Positions 52,132 through 61,439 of a DNA stretch of 64,000 bases are shown piece after piece. A program made the position numbers and the translations under genes. Positions within the stretch are counted from its first letter, which is position 1. Every line of letters begins with the position of its first letter. Origin of the DNA: Gilliamella sp. Choc5-1 (lineage in GTDB: Bacteria; Pseudomonadota; Gammaproteobacteria; Enterobacterales; Orbaceae); the NCBI RefSeq assembly GCF_001690595.1, contig NZ_LZHH01000091.1, positions 27,510 through 91,509 on the forward strand. The letters are read 5' to 3'. The notes below the pieces were generated by a model, which searched no databases, was not told the origin of the DNA, and saw nothing but the letters and a program-made list of their open reading frames with translations.

Positions 52132-53160
52132 ATGGCATTAAGAATTGAATTAAGTAGTTATAAACCCGGTATTGCGAAGTTTTTAGCTCAAAAATGGAGC
52201 GGTAGTTCTGATATTGATATACTTATCCAACGAAATCAAGATAGTTATTATTTATCAGCCATTAATCAATGGAGCCCTGAAAAAAGTTGGCATACTATTG
52301 AAAACATGTCAGTTGAAAACGAACAATTAACAGGACATGTTGGGGAATGGTTGGTTGACTCTTTGGTGACACAAGAAAGTCAGCTCCGATTTCTTATGCA
52401 AATTCGTGATAAGCAAAATCCAAATTATATTGATGGAGGTGTTGTTAGTATTGCTGCAGATATACTTCCTTCCATCGCATTAAGCTCACAAACAGCTCAA
52501 CCGAATGAGCAACAAGCAATAGCGCAAGCAGATCCTGTAATTGAACCAGAAGTTGAAGATAGCCCAACTTTAATTGAGGAACCTGACCTAAATACTGAAA
52601 CGGTGGCATCAGACGAACCTATCGAAACCCAAACCGAGCTTGAGCCAGATCCCGAAGTTGAGCCTAAAGTTATAGAAACAGAAGTAGTTAAATCGAAAAG
52701 TCGCCTTGGATTGATTTTGACGATTGTCATTGCGTTCATAATACTAATTGGGCTAGGTGTTGCGGTGTGGTATTTTTTATTTTTCAAAAATCAAGAACCA
52801 CAAGCTACAACGGTACAAGTAAGTGTTCAATGTAATATAAATAACGCTACGACCGATGACTTAACTTTTATTCAACAATGCTTACAAACCAACCCCAAAT
52901 CGGATGAGATTATTCAAGTCATTACGGAAGCTAAAAAAGCAGAAAAATGCAATATTGCTCAGCGATTATATGCAAATCAGGCACAAACCGATGCCAAAAT
53001 AGCTATGTTATATGCAAAAGAGTATGACGAAAAATTTTATAAAGCCAATAACTGCTTTAAATCAGATAAAGAAACAGCTATTTATTGGTACGAAACATCG
53101 TTAACCAAAGAACCTAATAATAACTTTGTTAAAGATCGTTTAACACAATTACAAAATTAG
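52132..53160 (+). CDS. Bitopic membrane protein with periplasmic TPR-like tail
   Basis: I recognise no named family. From the ATG at 52132 (GAGG upstream; a TTG at 52108 is less likely) the product has 342 residues. Residues 1-110 form a compact domain (ALRIELSSYKPGIAKF...). A Pro/Glu/Thr-rich acidic linker runs to about 185, and one membrane helix spans about 192-218 (LILTIVIAFIILIGLGVAVW). The C-terminal part has five cysteines and ends in a TPR-like repeat (ETAIYWYETSLTKEPNNNFV). Basic residues before the helix predict a cytoplasmic N terminus and periplasmic tail, as in SrfA and the two terminal vWA proteins. It is 12 bases upstream of the vWA gene. Confidence 0.72.
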   Translation: MALRIELSSYKPGIAKFLAQKWSGSSDIDILIQRNQDSYYLSAINQWSPEKSWHTIENMSVENEQLTGHVGEWLVDSLVTQESQLRFLMQIRDKQNPNYIDGGVVSIAADILPSIALSSQTAQPNEQQAIAQADPVIEPEVEDSPTLIEEPDLNTETVASDEPIETQTELEPDPEVEPKVIETEVVKSKSRLGLILTIVIAFIILIGLGVAVWYFLFFKNQEPQATTVQVSVQCNINNATTDDLTFIQQCLQTNPKSDEIIQVITEAKKAEKCNIAQRLYANQAQTDAKIAMLYAKEYDEKFYKANNCFKSDKETAIYWYETSLTKEPNNNFVKDRLTQLQN

Positions 53161-53172
53161 TGAGGAGCAAGA

Positions 53173-55137
53173 ATGAATAAATTAGCTGTCTCAAAATTCA
53201 TTTCGACGATAGGTCTAACATGTTTACCTTTGATGGGGTTTGCTATTGAGCCATTAAAACAAGATGGTAAAACAACCCTATACCAACGCGTATTAAGCAC
53301 ACCAACATGTGAATTAAAAATCAATATTACCGATTCTAAAGGTAAATCAGTTCCTGCTTTTTCACGTTATTATGTTTATGAGCGCAAAAATAATAATCAT
53401 CAAGAGTGGCTTAAAGTAGGACCTGACTCTTATGGTAAAACAATAGGTTGGATTAACAATTCGTGTGCAATTGCTTGGAATATGCAAATGACATTAGTTT
53501 TTACTAACCCAGTTTATCGTGACCCTTTGCTATTTTTCAAAGATAAGGCTGCATTGACTGCGATTGTTGATGCTGATAAACCTGAAACTTTATTAAAACC
53601 TATTCGTGAAGCTCTAAAAGCGAATAAAGCAGCTCCAGAAGTGCTTGCTCAAGAACCTAAAGAGTTTGTAGATTTTAAAAGTAATTTCTATTTATTACCT
53701 ATTTTACAAGGTGAAGAAGTAATGAATGGGCGAGGGTTTTATGAGCGAGTGCTAGAAGTCGCATCAGTAAGTAAACAAGAATCATTGATAAAAAATAACC
53801 CAAAGCAAAACACCGCCCAAACTGCTGATGATAGTGCAAACCAAGTAGTACCTTTTAAAGCCGCTATTGTGTTTGTTATTGATTCAACTATTTCTATGGA
53901 TCCTTATATTTCAAGAACTAAAGAAGCGGTAACGCGAGTTTATCAGCATATTGAAAAAGAAAAGCTACAAGAACAAGTTAAATTCGGATTGATATCATTC
54001 CGTTCAAGCTTAAAAGCATCAGATAAGCTCGAATTTGTTACCAAAATTTTTGCTGACCCAAATAAAGTTAAAGATAAAGAAGACTTTAAAAAGTTAAGTG
54101 CTTCACTTAAACAAGCCTCTGTTTCTACCTCGTATTTTGCGGAAGATTCTTATGCGGGCATTGCTCAGGCATTAAATGATATCAATTGGAATAGTTTTGG
54201 CGCACGTTATATGATTTTAATAACAGATGCTAGTGCGATTCCGGGTGATGATAAGCTTTCTAGTACTGGCATGGATGCAGCGCAATTAAGGCTTGAAGCT
54301 CAGCATAAAGGAGTTGCCATTTATGCACTACATTTAAAAACGCCAAGTGGTGCAAAAGATCACCAAGTAGCGGCAGCACAATATTCAGACTTAACTTATA
54401 ACGATTTCATTCATAAATCACTTTATTACCCAGTTAATGCTGGTGATGTTAATGAATTTGGTAAAAAAGTAGATTTATTAGCGCAAGCACTATCTGAACA
54501 AGTCAAACTAGCATATAAAGGTGAAGCTTCTGTTGGCAATGCTATAAATGCAAAAGATGATAACTCTGATATGTTAAAAGATGCATTGTTATTAAGTAAG
54601 GCAATGCAACTTGCTTATTTAGGGGATGTAAAAGGTACTAAAGCACCGTCAGTTTTTAAGGCTTGGATTGCCGATAAAGATTTTGTCAAACCAACTATAC
54701 CAACAGCAGAGCCACGAATATTATTAACAAAATCACAACTGAGTGATCTGAGTGATGTTGTTAGCAAAATTGCAAATGCAGCTAATGATGGATTGATTTC
54801 TGCCGATGATATGTTTTCGCAACTTCGCTCTGTTGCTGCCGCAATGGGGCAAGATCCAAGTAAATTAAAATCAGATTCTGTCACAAAAATTGCAGATTTG
54901 GGTTTACTTGGTGAATATTTAGATAATATCCCTTATAAGAGCGATGTAACGGGGCTTGATCAAGATACATGGAAAAGTATGAGTGGGCTTGAACAAGAAA
55001 AATTTATTCGTAATTTAAATAGTAAAATTCGTTATTATCAAAAATGTAATGCAGATGTAGATCGTTGGATTTCATTAGCTGAAGGTAGCGACCCTCGTGA
55101 GAATGTTTATCCTATACCATTAGAAATGTTGCCATAA
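53173..55137 (+). CDS. Periplasmic vWA protein resembling the PpkA periplasmic part
   Basis: A 654-residue exported protein. A Sec signal peptide (about 1-25, ending GFA) precedes a domain with YQRVLSTPTCELKI, GWINNSCAIAWNMQMTLVFTNP and LLFFKDKAAL. A vWA domain follows with the MIDAS motif VFVIDSTISMDPY (about 232-245) and ILITDAS. The C-terminal 200 residues are helical. These features recall the periplasmic region of PpkA, the T6SS threonine kinase, but no kinase domain or membrane helix is present, so it is a stand-alone relative. AGGAG precedes the start. The ABC transporter genes begin four bases later. Metal-dependent ligand binding is inferred from MIDAS. Confidence 0.78.
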   Translation: MNKLAVSKFISTIGLTCLPLMGFAIEPLKQDGKTTLYQRVLSTPTCELKINITDSKGKSVPAFSRYYVYERKNNNHQEWLKVGPDSYGKTIGWINNSCAIAWNMQMTLVFTNPVYRDPLLFFKDKAALTAIVDADKPETLLKPIREALKANKAAPEVLAQEPKEFVDFKSNFYLLPILQGEEVMNGRGFYERVLEVASVSKQESLIKNNPKQNTAQTADDSANQVVPFKAAIVFVIDSTISMDPYISRTKEAVTRVYQHIEKEKLQEQVKFGLISFRSSLKASDKLEFVTKIFADPNKVKDKEDFKKLSASLKQASVSTSYFAEDSYAGIAQALNDINWNSFGARYMILITDASAIPGDDKLSSTGMDAAQLRLEAQHKGVAIYALHLKTPSGAKDHQVAAAQYSDLTYNDFIHKSLYYPVNAGDVNEFGKKVDLLAQALSEQVKLAYKGEASVGNAINAKDDNSDMLKDALLLSKAMQLAYLGDVKGTKAPSVFKAWIADKDFVKPTIPTAEPRILLTKSQLSDLSDVVSKIANAANDGLISADDMFSQLRSVAAAMGQDPSKLKSDSVTKIADLGLLGEYLDNIPYKSDVTGLDQDTWKSMSGLEQEKFIRNLNSKIRYYQKCNADVDRWISLAEGSDPRENVYPIPLEMLP

Positions 55138-55141
55138 AGTT

Positions 55142-55873
55142 GTGTTGTTAGAAAATATGTTAACCATCAATCAAATTGCAATTTCACGCTCAACAGGCAA
55201 ATCCTTTTTTAGTGTTTGCCTACCAAAGCTGACTGTAAAAGCTGGTGAGGTGGTCGTTATTCAGGGCGACAGTGGTGCTGGTAAAAGCACCTTACTTGAA
55301 ATGGTAGGAATGATTTTAAAACCAGATAACATTGGTAGCTATAACATGGCTATAGATCATTGTGATATCGATATTGCAACGCTAATTAAGCAAAATAAGA
55401 TCGATCAATTAGCTAATATTCGAGCTAAATATTTAGGTTTTATGCTACAAACAGGTGGATTATTGCCATTTTTAACGGTTCGTGACAACATTTTATTATC
55501 ATTAAAGTTATTACAAAAAAAAGTGGATAACAATCGGTTTGATTATTTAGTGCAAAAACTCAATATAGCGCATTTAATCAATAAATACCCCAAACAGCTA
55601 TCAATTGGTGAAAGGCAACGAGCCTCTTTTATTCGCTCAATTATTCATAAACCTGCATTATTACTTGCCGATGAGCCAACTTCAGCATTAGATCCTTATA
55701 ATGCGAATTTATTGTTTGATCTAATAATTGAACAAGCCCAGCAAGATAATATAGCAGCGATGATAGTCACTCATGATTGGCAACGCATAGCTGATAAAGG
55801 CTTATTTACCTTATCAGCTAAGTTAACTTCATCACAATCATCAGAATTTTTACCACAACAAGATAAGGCGTAA
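55142..55873 (+). CDS. LolD/TagT-like ABC transporter ATPase
   Basis: A 243-residue ABC ATPase with Walker A GDSGAGKS, the Q-loop, a signature reading LSIGERQRASFIRS and Walker B ALLLADEPTSALDP. It is of the LolD/MacB/FtsE branch, which pairs with FtsX-fold permeases and does mechanical work in the periplasm rather than bulk import. With the next three genes it has the composition of the TagT-TagS-TagR-TagQ module of type VI secretion signalling. The frame begins at a GTG (55142); an ATG at 55157 is an alternative, and neither has a strong binding site. Confidence 0.88.
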   Translation: MLLENMLTINQIAISRSTGKSFFSVCLPKLTVKAGEVVVIQGDSGAGKSTLLEMVGMILKPDNIGSYNMAIDHCDIDIATLIKQNKIDQLANIRAKYLGFMLQTGGLLPFLTVRDNILLSLKLLQKKVDNNRFDYLVQKLNIAHLINKYPKQLSIGERQRASFIRSIIHKPALLLADEPTSALDPYNANLLFDLIIEQAQQDNIAAMIVTHDWQRIADKGLFTLSAKLTSSQSSEFLPQQDKA

Positions 55874-55876
55874 AAG

Positions 55877-57100
55877 ATGACTAAAGCACTATCAAAATGG
55901 TTACTTATTACTCGTTTATCTTTAGCAGACTTATGGTATGACAAAAAAGTATCATTTTGTATTATTGCCTCAGTGATCTCAGTGATTACACCACTATTAT
56001 TGCTATTTAGTTTAAAATATGGCATAGTTTCGCAACTTCGTGAGCAATTAGTAAACGATCCACAAAATTTAGAAATCAAAATTGTTGGTAATTTACAACT
56101 TAATGACGAAATGTTTAATTGGATAAAAAAGCAACCTGAAACCACTTTTGTGATCCCGCTTACACGCTCGTTAAACACGCAAGCTGATTTAATCAAAGAC
56201 GCTAGCCATTTTGTTAATAATGCCGAAATTATACCTACAGCCAAAGATGATCCAATAACAAAAAACTTGCCATTACTTAATAATAAAAAACAAATTTTAT
56301 TAAGTTCATTATCGGCCGAAAAAATGCAAGTAACAGTAGGAAGTCGAGTCAAAATGGTGATTACTAGGCAGCTTGATGGAAAACTTGAAAAAGGAATAAC
56401 CGTATTAGAAGTTATGGGCATTATCCCCGAAAATCGTTATAACCGAGCTGCGGCTTTTGTCTCTTTAGATTTACTTATTGCGATGGAAGATTTTTATGAT
56501 GGTTATCAAAGTGACATATTCAAAACATCCACAGGACAATTAAACCCACTTAACCACACATCGTTTGCTCGTGCACGTATTTATGCTAACGAACTAGATA
56601 ATGTTGCGCCATTGGCCTTTAAATTACGAGAAAAGCATATTGAAACTCGAACGCAATCTAACGCAATCGAAAACGTAAAAGCGATCGATCGTGTACTTAA
56701 TTTTATTTTTAGTGTTATTGCGATCACGGCAGGAATTGGCTGTATTTTATCATTTTCTGGCTCATTTTTATCCAACATAGAACGTAAGCGCAAGGATATC
56801 GCTTTCATGCGACTAATTGGTTTTCAATCTAGAGAAATTATGTTTTATTTAATCAATCAAGCGATTACATTAAGTTGCTTGGCATTTTTTATCTCTTTTG
56901 TGCTATTTTTATTAGGAAATTATGCGTTTAATACGATTTTAGGTGAAAATTTAGTTTCACAACCTATTGTAAGTCGATTACAATTTTATCATTTTATTAT
57001 TGCATTTATGCTGATCCTATTTATTTCAGCTCTAGTTGTAGCCATAGGAGGTCGACGTGCTATTAAGATCCAACCAGCAGAAAGCCTGCGTGAAGCATAA
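55877..57100 (+). CDS. FtsX/TagS-like ABC transporter permease
   Basis: A 407-residue permease with four membrane helices: one near the N terminus (about 34-58), then a large periplasmic domain of about 200 residues, then three at about 275-300, 321-345 and 370-395. The topology is that of MacB/LolCE/FtsX-type permeases. The cytoplasmic end reads GGRRAIKIQPAESLREA, typical of the family. It starts three bases after the ATPase. Its last 44 bases overlap the next gene, whose strong ribosome binding site lies inside it. TagS-like by context and topology. Confidence 0.85.
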   Translation: MTKALSKWLLITRLSLADLWYDKKVSFCIIASVISVITPLLLLFSLKYGIVSQLREQLVNDPQNLEIKIVGNLQLNDEMFNWIKKQPETTFVIPLTRSLNTQADLIKDASHFVNNAEIIPTAKDDPITKNLPLLNNKKQILLSSLSAEKMQVTVGSRVKMVITRQLDGKLEKGITVLEVMGIIPENRYNRAAAFVSLDLLIAMEDFYDGYQSDIFKTSTGQLNPLNHTSFARARIYANELDNVAPLAFKLREKHIETRTQSNAIENVKAIDRVLNFIFSVIAITAGIGCILSFSGSFLSNIERKRKDIAFMRLIGFQSREIMFYLINQAITLSCLAFFISFVLFLLGNYAFNTILGENLVSQPIVSRLQFYHFIIAFMLILFISALVVAIGGRRAIKIQPAESLREA

Positions 57101-58679
57101 TTATACTCAATTAGCATGTTTTGGATTGGTAGCAATCTGTTTAATTCCGTCATTAAGTTTTGCAGAACCTTGGGACAGCAAATTTTACAACCCAAAGCCC
57201 GCAAAAGATGACGTAATTTTATCTATGCCGTGTGATGGCAGTTTAGTCATGAAAAAGGTCTTCACACCAACTAATAAACCACTTGATGATGTCAAAATTA
57301 TTTTAGGTAGTAACCAAAAAGAGTTCGGTTTCGCTGAATATGCAACACCAAATTATATTTCTGGTAGCTTTTCTGACTCGGGCAATGAAAGATATTACCT
57401 AATAGGTAAATATGAAATTACCGCACTACAATACCAAGCAGTCATGAATGACACTTGTCCAACACCTAAATTAAATCTTTCTTTTCCTATAACTAATATT
57501 AGTTGGTTTGATGCTATTGCATTTACTGACAAATATAACCATTGGTTAATTGAAAATCAGGCAAAAATAAAATCAAATTCTATTCCTAAAGGATATATTC
57601 GTTTGCCTAATAATACGGAATGGGAATATGCAGTACGAGGTGGGGCAAAAGTAACTGAATCGGAGTTCCGTGAATCACGATTCCCTATGACAGGTAATCT
57701 TGAAAGCTATGCGTGGTTTTCTGGCGCTAAGTCAGCTAATGGTAAATTACAGCTTATTGGAAGATTAGAACCAAATCCGCTAGGTCTTTATGATATTTTA
57801 GGTAACGCTAGCGAAATGATGTTTGACTCATTTAGAATGAATAAACTTGATCGCTACCATGGTCAACAAGGTGGAATTATTGTGCGTGGTGGCAGCTATT
57901 TAACGCCTGAATCATCAACCACCAGTGCTTTTCGTACTGAAAAACCTTTTTATGATGATAAAGGTGCTTATAAAAGTAAAGATGTTGGGTTTCGTTTAAT
58001 TTATACCACAGAAGTAATGAATTCTAATGATAAAATTAAAGAACTAGATAAAGAATGGAGCGCATTAGGCAACGAAACAGACAACACTAAAAGCAGCAAT
58101 GTTGTTGGTGAACTTGAAAAAATCACCAAACAAGTCGAAGATGAAAAAACCAAAAAAGAATTAAATCAACTCAACATACTTTTACGCAGTGCAAACCAAG
58201 CGCGTGACGAACAACGCGATCGCTCCATACAATCAGCATTACAATTAGGCGCATTTTTGTGTGCTAATGTTTCAGATTTAAATAGCAAGTTTGAATATAA
58301 TGACAACTTATATAAAACAATGGTTAATGAAGTGTGTGATCCAAAAGAAATAGACACACTAGATGACAGCAACATGTGTTCAAAAGTGAAATTAGACAAT
58401 TTAAAACAGGTTGTTGATGAATCAAAAAGTGCGCGAGATTTTATATTAAAATATTATTCTGATACCATTGTTAACACCGCATCAAATTATGAAAAAAAGA
58501 CAATTAATGATCAAGCCAAATCAACTCAATTTATTTTAGAAAATAGTGGCAAAGCTAATATGAGTGATTATTTAAAACTTTACTTCAAACATATTAATCA
58601 ATATGTTGAATCAGGAAAAATCGAACGAACAGCTTGGCTGCAAACATGTAATGAAATAAAAGGAAAAAATAATGAATAA
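57057..58679 (+). CDS. Periplasmic formylglycine-enzyme-fold (SUMF1) protein, TagR-like
   Basis: A 540-residue exported protein. A signal-type segment ends ICLIPSLSFA (about residue 36). The FGE-sulfatase (SUMF1) domain spans about 75-325, with YYLIGKYEITALQYQAVM, FPITNISWFDAIAFTDKYNHW, RLPNNTEWEYAVRGG, LGLYDILGNASEMM and IIVRGGSY. The position of the catalytic cysteine in true formylglycine enzymes reads STTSAFRTE, so the oxidase activity is probably absent, as in TagR. The rest is helical coiled coil. Translation starts at GTG 57057 with a perfect AGGAGGT four bases upstream, inside the permease gene (44-base overlap). Confidence 0.82.
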   Translation: MLLRSNQQKACVKHNYTQLACFGLVAICLIPSLSFAEPWDSKFYNPKPAKDDVILSMPCDGSLVMKKVFTPTNKPLDDVKIILGSNQKEFGFAEYATPNYISGSFSDSGNERYYLIGKYEITALQYQAVMNDTCPTPKLNLSFPITNISWFDAIAFTDKYNHWLIENQAKIKSNSIPKGYIRLPNNTEWEYAVRGGAKVTESEFRESRFPMTGNLESYAWFSGAKSANGKLQLIGRLEPNPLGLYDILGNASEMMFDSFRMNKLDRYHGQQGGIIVRGGSYLTPESSTTSAFRTEKPFYDDKGAYKSKDVGFRLIYTTEVMNSNDKIKELDKEWSALGNETDNTKSSNVVGELEKITKQVEDEKTKKELNQLNILLRSANQARDEQRDRSIQSALQLGAFLCANVSDLNSKFEYNDNLYKTMVNEVCDPKEIDTLDDSNMCSKVKLDNLKQVVDESKSARDFILKYYSDTIVNTASNYEKKTINDQAKSTQFILENSGKANMSDYLKLYFKHINQYVESGKIERTAWLQTCNEIKGKNNE

Positions 58680-59361
58680 AATTATAGTAGCCATTACTTT
58701 ATGTTTATCGCTGATTTTAACAGGTTGTCAAGGAGCTGGTGGAGTAAGCTCTAGAAACGTCGATCCTGCATTAACTAAAAGCAATACAGCCAAATTTTTT
58801 AGCAAATCAGCATGGCAATCTTGTGCTATTGGTGCGGGTTTAGGTGGTATTGGCTGTGTATTAGCAGGTGGAAAAACAGGCGTTTGCCTTGCATCTGCGG
58901 CGGTTGGTTGTGGTGTGATGATGGGCGCAAACTATTATCTTGATTCTAAACGTGCTGAGTACGCTGATGCCGAAACACGTCTTGATGTTTATATCCAAGA
59001 CATTCAAAAAAATACCTACGAAGTGCAAGCTGTGACCGAAACAGCTAAAGCTGTATTAGATAAGAATTTAGCAACACTTAAGATATTAAATAATCAAATC
59101 AAAAAAGACACATTGAATAAAAAACAAGCTCAAACCGATTTAGCACAAATTGATGCCAATATTGCCTATTTGACAGATAAATTACAGAGTATGAAGAAAG
59201 TTGAAAATGATTGGATTTTAATATCATCCCAAGAACAACAATCTGGTGTAAAAGTATCAAAACTTGATAAACAAATAAACCAATTACATAAACAAATTTC
59301 AGTACTTGAAAATCAAATTACTCTTGTTACAAAACAACGTTCAGCAGTTAAGGTTAGCTAA
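58672..59361 (+). CDS. Lipoprotein with glycine zipper and coiled coil, TagQ position
   Basis: A 229-residue lipoprotein with lipobox LTGC (Cys19). A glycine-rich, membrane-inserting stretch follows (IGAGLGGIGCVLAGGKTGVCLASAAVGCGVMMG, given as residues 59-91), and the C-terminal half is a long coiled coil (about 105-225). Residue 20 is Gln, not Asp, so outer-membrane sorting is expected. In the T6SS module the TagR partner TagQ is an outer-membrane lipoprotein, and this gene holds that place; sequence likeness to TagQ was not judged. It overlaps the FGE-fold gene by eight bases. Confidence 0.75.
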   Translation: MNKIIVAITLCLSLILTGCQGAGGVSSRNVDPALTKSNTAKFFSKSAWQSCAIGAGLGGIGCVLAGGKTGVCLASAAVGCGVMMGANYYLDSKRAEYADAETRLDVYIQDIQKNTYEVQAVTETAKAVLDKNLATLKILNNQIKKDTLNKKQAQTDLAQIDANIAYLTDKLQSMKKVENDWILISSQEQQSGVKVSKLDKQINQLHKQISVLENQITLVTKQRSAVKVS

Positions 59362-59363
59362 TT

Positions 59364-59846
59364 ATGAAAAAAAGATATCTTTTATTACTCAGCCCACTTG
59401 TTTTTTTAGCGGGTTGTTCAACAACACTTGAACAGTGCGATCCCAAAAATACAGATATTGGTATTATGGATAAAATTAGCTGTAATTATTCAGGAAATTA
59501 CCAAGCTCGGGTTGATCATAAACAACAAATTCTAGAAAATGAAAAAAGAGCCAATCAGCAGTTTAAAGAAATTTATGCCGCTATTGAAAAACAAAAAAAT
59601 GATAGTGCATTAAGTATTAAACAAAAACAGGCACAACAACAAAAACTGAAAACTGATTTAACTAAACTCACTAACGAAATTAAACAAAAAGCCAAAGGTC
59701 GTAATGACTTACAAGCCCAAGTAGCCGATATTGAGCAACAACTTAAAAAAGTGAATAGTTCAAGTAGTTCTGAGCTTGAAAAAAAAGTTGAGTTAGACAA
59801 GCTAAACAAAAAACTACAACAATTACAAAAAGCACTCAATATATAA
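59364..59846 (+). CDS. Small coiled-coil lipoprotein
   Basis: A 160-residue lipoprotein with lipobox LAGC (Cys18) followed by Ser, predicting the outer membrane. From about residue 55 to the end it is a nearly uninterrupted heptad coiled coil rich in Lys, Gln and Glu. It starts two bases after the preceding lipoprotein stop, and both share the pattern of lipid anchor plus coiled coil, so they may bundle together. No named family is recognised. Confidence 0.75.
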   Translation: MKKRYLLLLSPLVFLAGCSTTLEQCDPKNTDIGIMDKISCNYSGNYQARVDHKQQILENEKRANQQFKEIYAAIEKQKNDSALSIKQKQAQQQKLKTDLTKLTNEIKQKAKGRNDLQAQVADIEQQLKKVNSSSSSELEKKVELDKLNKKLQQLQKALNI

Positions 59847-59927
59847 CTATATTGCTTGTTCAATAAAAGCTGAAATAAAAACAGAAAAAGTTAAATGAAC
59901 ACCTAAGTAAAGAGAAGAGCATTAGCA

Positions 59928-61337
59928 ATGCAACGAATAACAAGAATTGTGTTTGATCATAATAATATTGAAAAAAATTCTTTATTAGATCAATATTATA
60001 CTTTGTTAGCATTGCTAAAGCCGCATTTAACTGAACGGACATTTTCAATTTTAGCTATACCAAAATTAATTGATGATAATCAATATATTGCTTGGCATAC
60101 TGATTTAGAAGGGCAGCCTATTTTATTGAGTGATATCAATAATGAATCACAAAAAAGTAAGATAGAAAAAACTCTACAAAATCGGCTCAACGATATTGAA
60201 GAAACAGTTAAATTAATTGCTGTTACTGACCAACAAGGAGTATTTCTTTCATCATGGTTACCTAGGCTAAAAAGCTTACGTAACTCTATTTATGTCATTA
60301 ATGATGATCCTGTTATTGTTAACACCTTTGAAGATCCTATTTTACCTGCTTCAGCTCCTGTTCCCATTATTGCACAAACATCGTTTTGGCGTTGGTGGGA
60401 TTTTTTACTTTTAGGCTTATTACTCCTTGGACTGCTTGGTCTGCTTTGGTATTTATTTTGCCCATATGGAAAAGAAAACCCCGTAATTGCTGAACCAGTA
60501 CTAACTCAACCAGTTGAAGAAAAGGAACCAGAACCTACTATTATTGAAACACCTAAGAAAGAGCAACCACCTGTTGCAAAATCTGATCCTGAACCGATAG
60601 TACCAGCACCCATACCTGCGCCAATACCAGCACCTAAAAATTGTATTACTCGTCAACAAATTGCGAATAATACTGACACACCTAAAATGGTTATGATATT
60701 TGACAATTCCGCATCAATGAAATTGACATTGATGGAAACGCCAGAATCTATTGATAAATACTTGCATGCTGATTGGTATTCAATGAGCGAAGATGAGGCC
60801 GACGCATATCAAAAACGCATGACACGTTTACCTAACCGCTTATCAAGCAGTAAAAAGGTCGCGTTATCGGCCATTGATAAAATACAACCAGAAGTTAACA
60901 TCGCTTTAGTAACACTTTCGTCTTGTCCTGCGGCACACAAGACATCGTTTTATAGTTATGAAAATAGAGATAAATTAAAAAACAAAATTAACAGATTAAA
61001 GCCATTAGAGTACAATAGTGCAACGCCTTTATATAATGGTATAAAACAAGCCAGCAAAATGCTTGACGGCGTCAATCGTGATGATTACATTTTAGTCATT
61101 AGCGATGGCGAAGATAACTGCACCAAAGCCAACATTTGTACCTTAGCAAATAAAATTTCCACCCAACAGCCACGCCTAAAAATAAATATTGTTGATATTG
61201 CAGGACAGCACAAAATTGACTGTATTGCTCAAAAAACAGGTGGTAAAGTTTATATAGCTCAAAGCCCAACACAGATCGTCAAACAAATGAATAATGCTGT
61301 TTCGAATATGAATATTAGTAAACCGATATGCGAATAA
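59928..61337 (+). CDS. Bitopic vWA-domain protein, copy 1
   Basis: A 469-residue protein beginning MQRITRIVFD. A cytoplasmic domain of about 150 residues is followed by FWRWW and a leucine-rich membrane helix ending in Cys (153-178). A Pro/Glu/Ala linker runs to about 237, and a periplasmic vWA domain follows with MIDAS motif MIFDNSASM (255-263) and ILVISDGEDNC. Six cysteines in the vWA part are kept in the second copy, suggesting disulfides. The membrane cassette resembles that of SrfA. Function unknown; a metal-dependent protein-binding role is inferred. An 81-base gap precedes it. Confidence 0.8.
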   Translation: MQRITRIVFDHNNIEKNSLLDQYYTLLALLKPHLTERTFSILAIPKLIDDNQYIAWHTDLEGQPILLSDINNESQKSKIEKTLQNRLNDIEETVKLIAVTDQQGVFLSSWLPRLKSLRNSIYVINDDPVIVNTFEDPILPASAPVPIIAQTSFWRWWDFLLLGLLLLGLLGLLWYLFCPYGKENPVIAEPVLTQPVEEKEPEPTIIETPKKEQPPVAKSDPEPIVPAPIPAPIPAPKNCITRQQIANNTDTPKMVMIFDNSASMKLTLMETPESIDKYLHADWYSMSEDEADAYQKRMTRLPNRLSSSKKVALSAIDKIQPEVNIALVTLSSCPAAHKTSFYSYENRDKLKNKINRLKPLEYNSATPLYNGIKQASKMLDGVNRDDYILVISDGEDNCTKANICTLANKISTQQPRLKINIVDIAGQHKIDCIAQKTGGKVYIAQSPTQIVKQMNNAVSNMNISKPICE

Positions 61338-61439
61338 CTATTTTTTTAACAATAGGCTATAATTAACTATCGAATTTATTATAATTTTATTTGTAATGAC
61401 TATAAAAATAATAATGAAATGTAAGGAATTGAACTCACG

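Noticed and set aside
59921..59931. RyhB target site at the start of vWA copy 1 (AGCAATG complements the RNA core)
   Set aside because: Only a seven-base match that includes the start codon; such matches arise by chance and no extended pairing was found.
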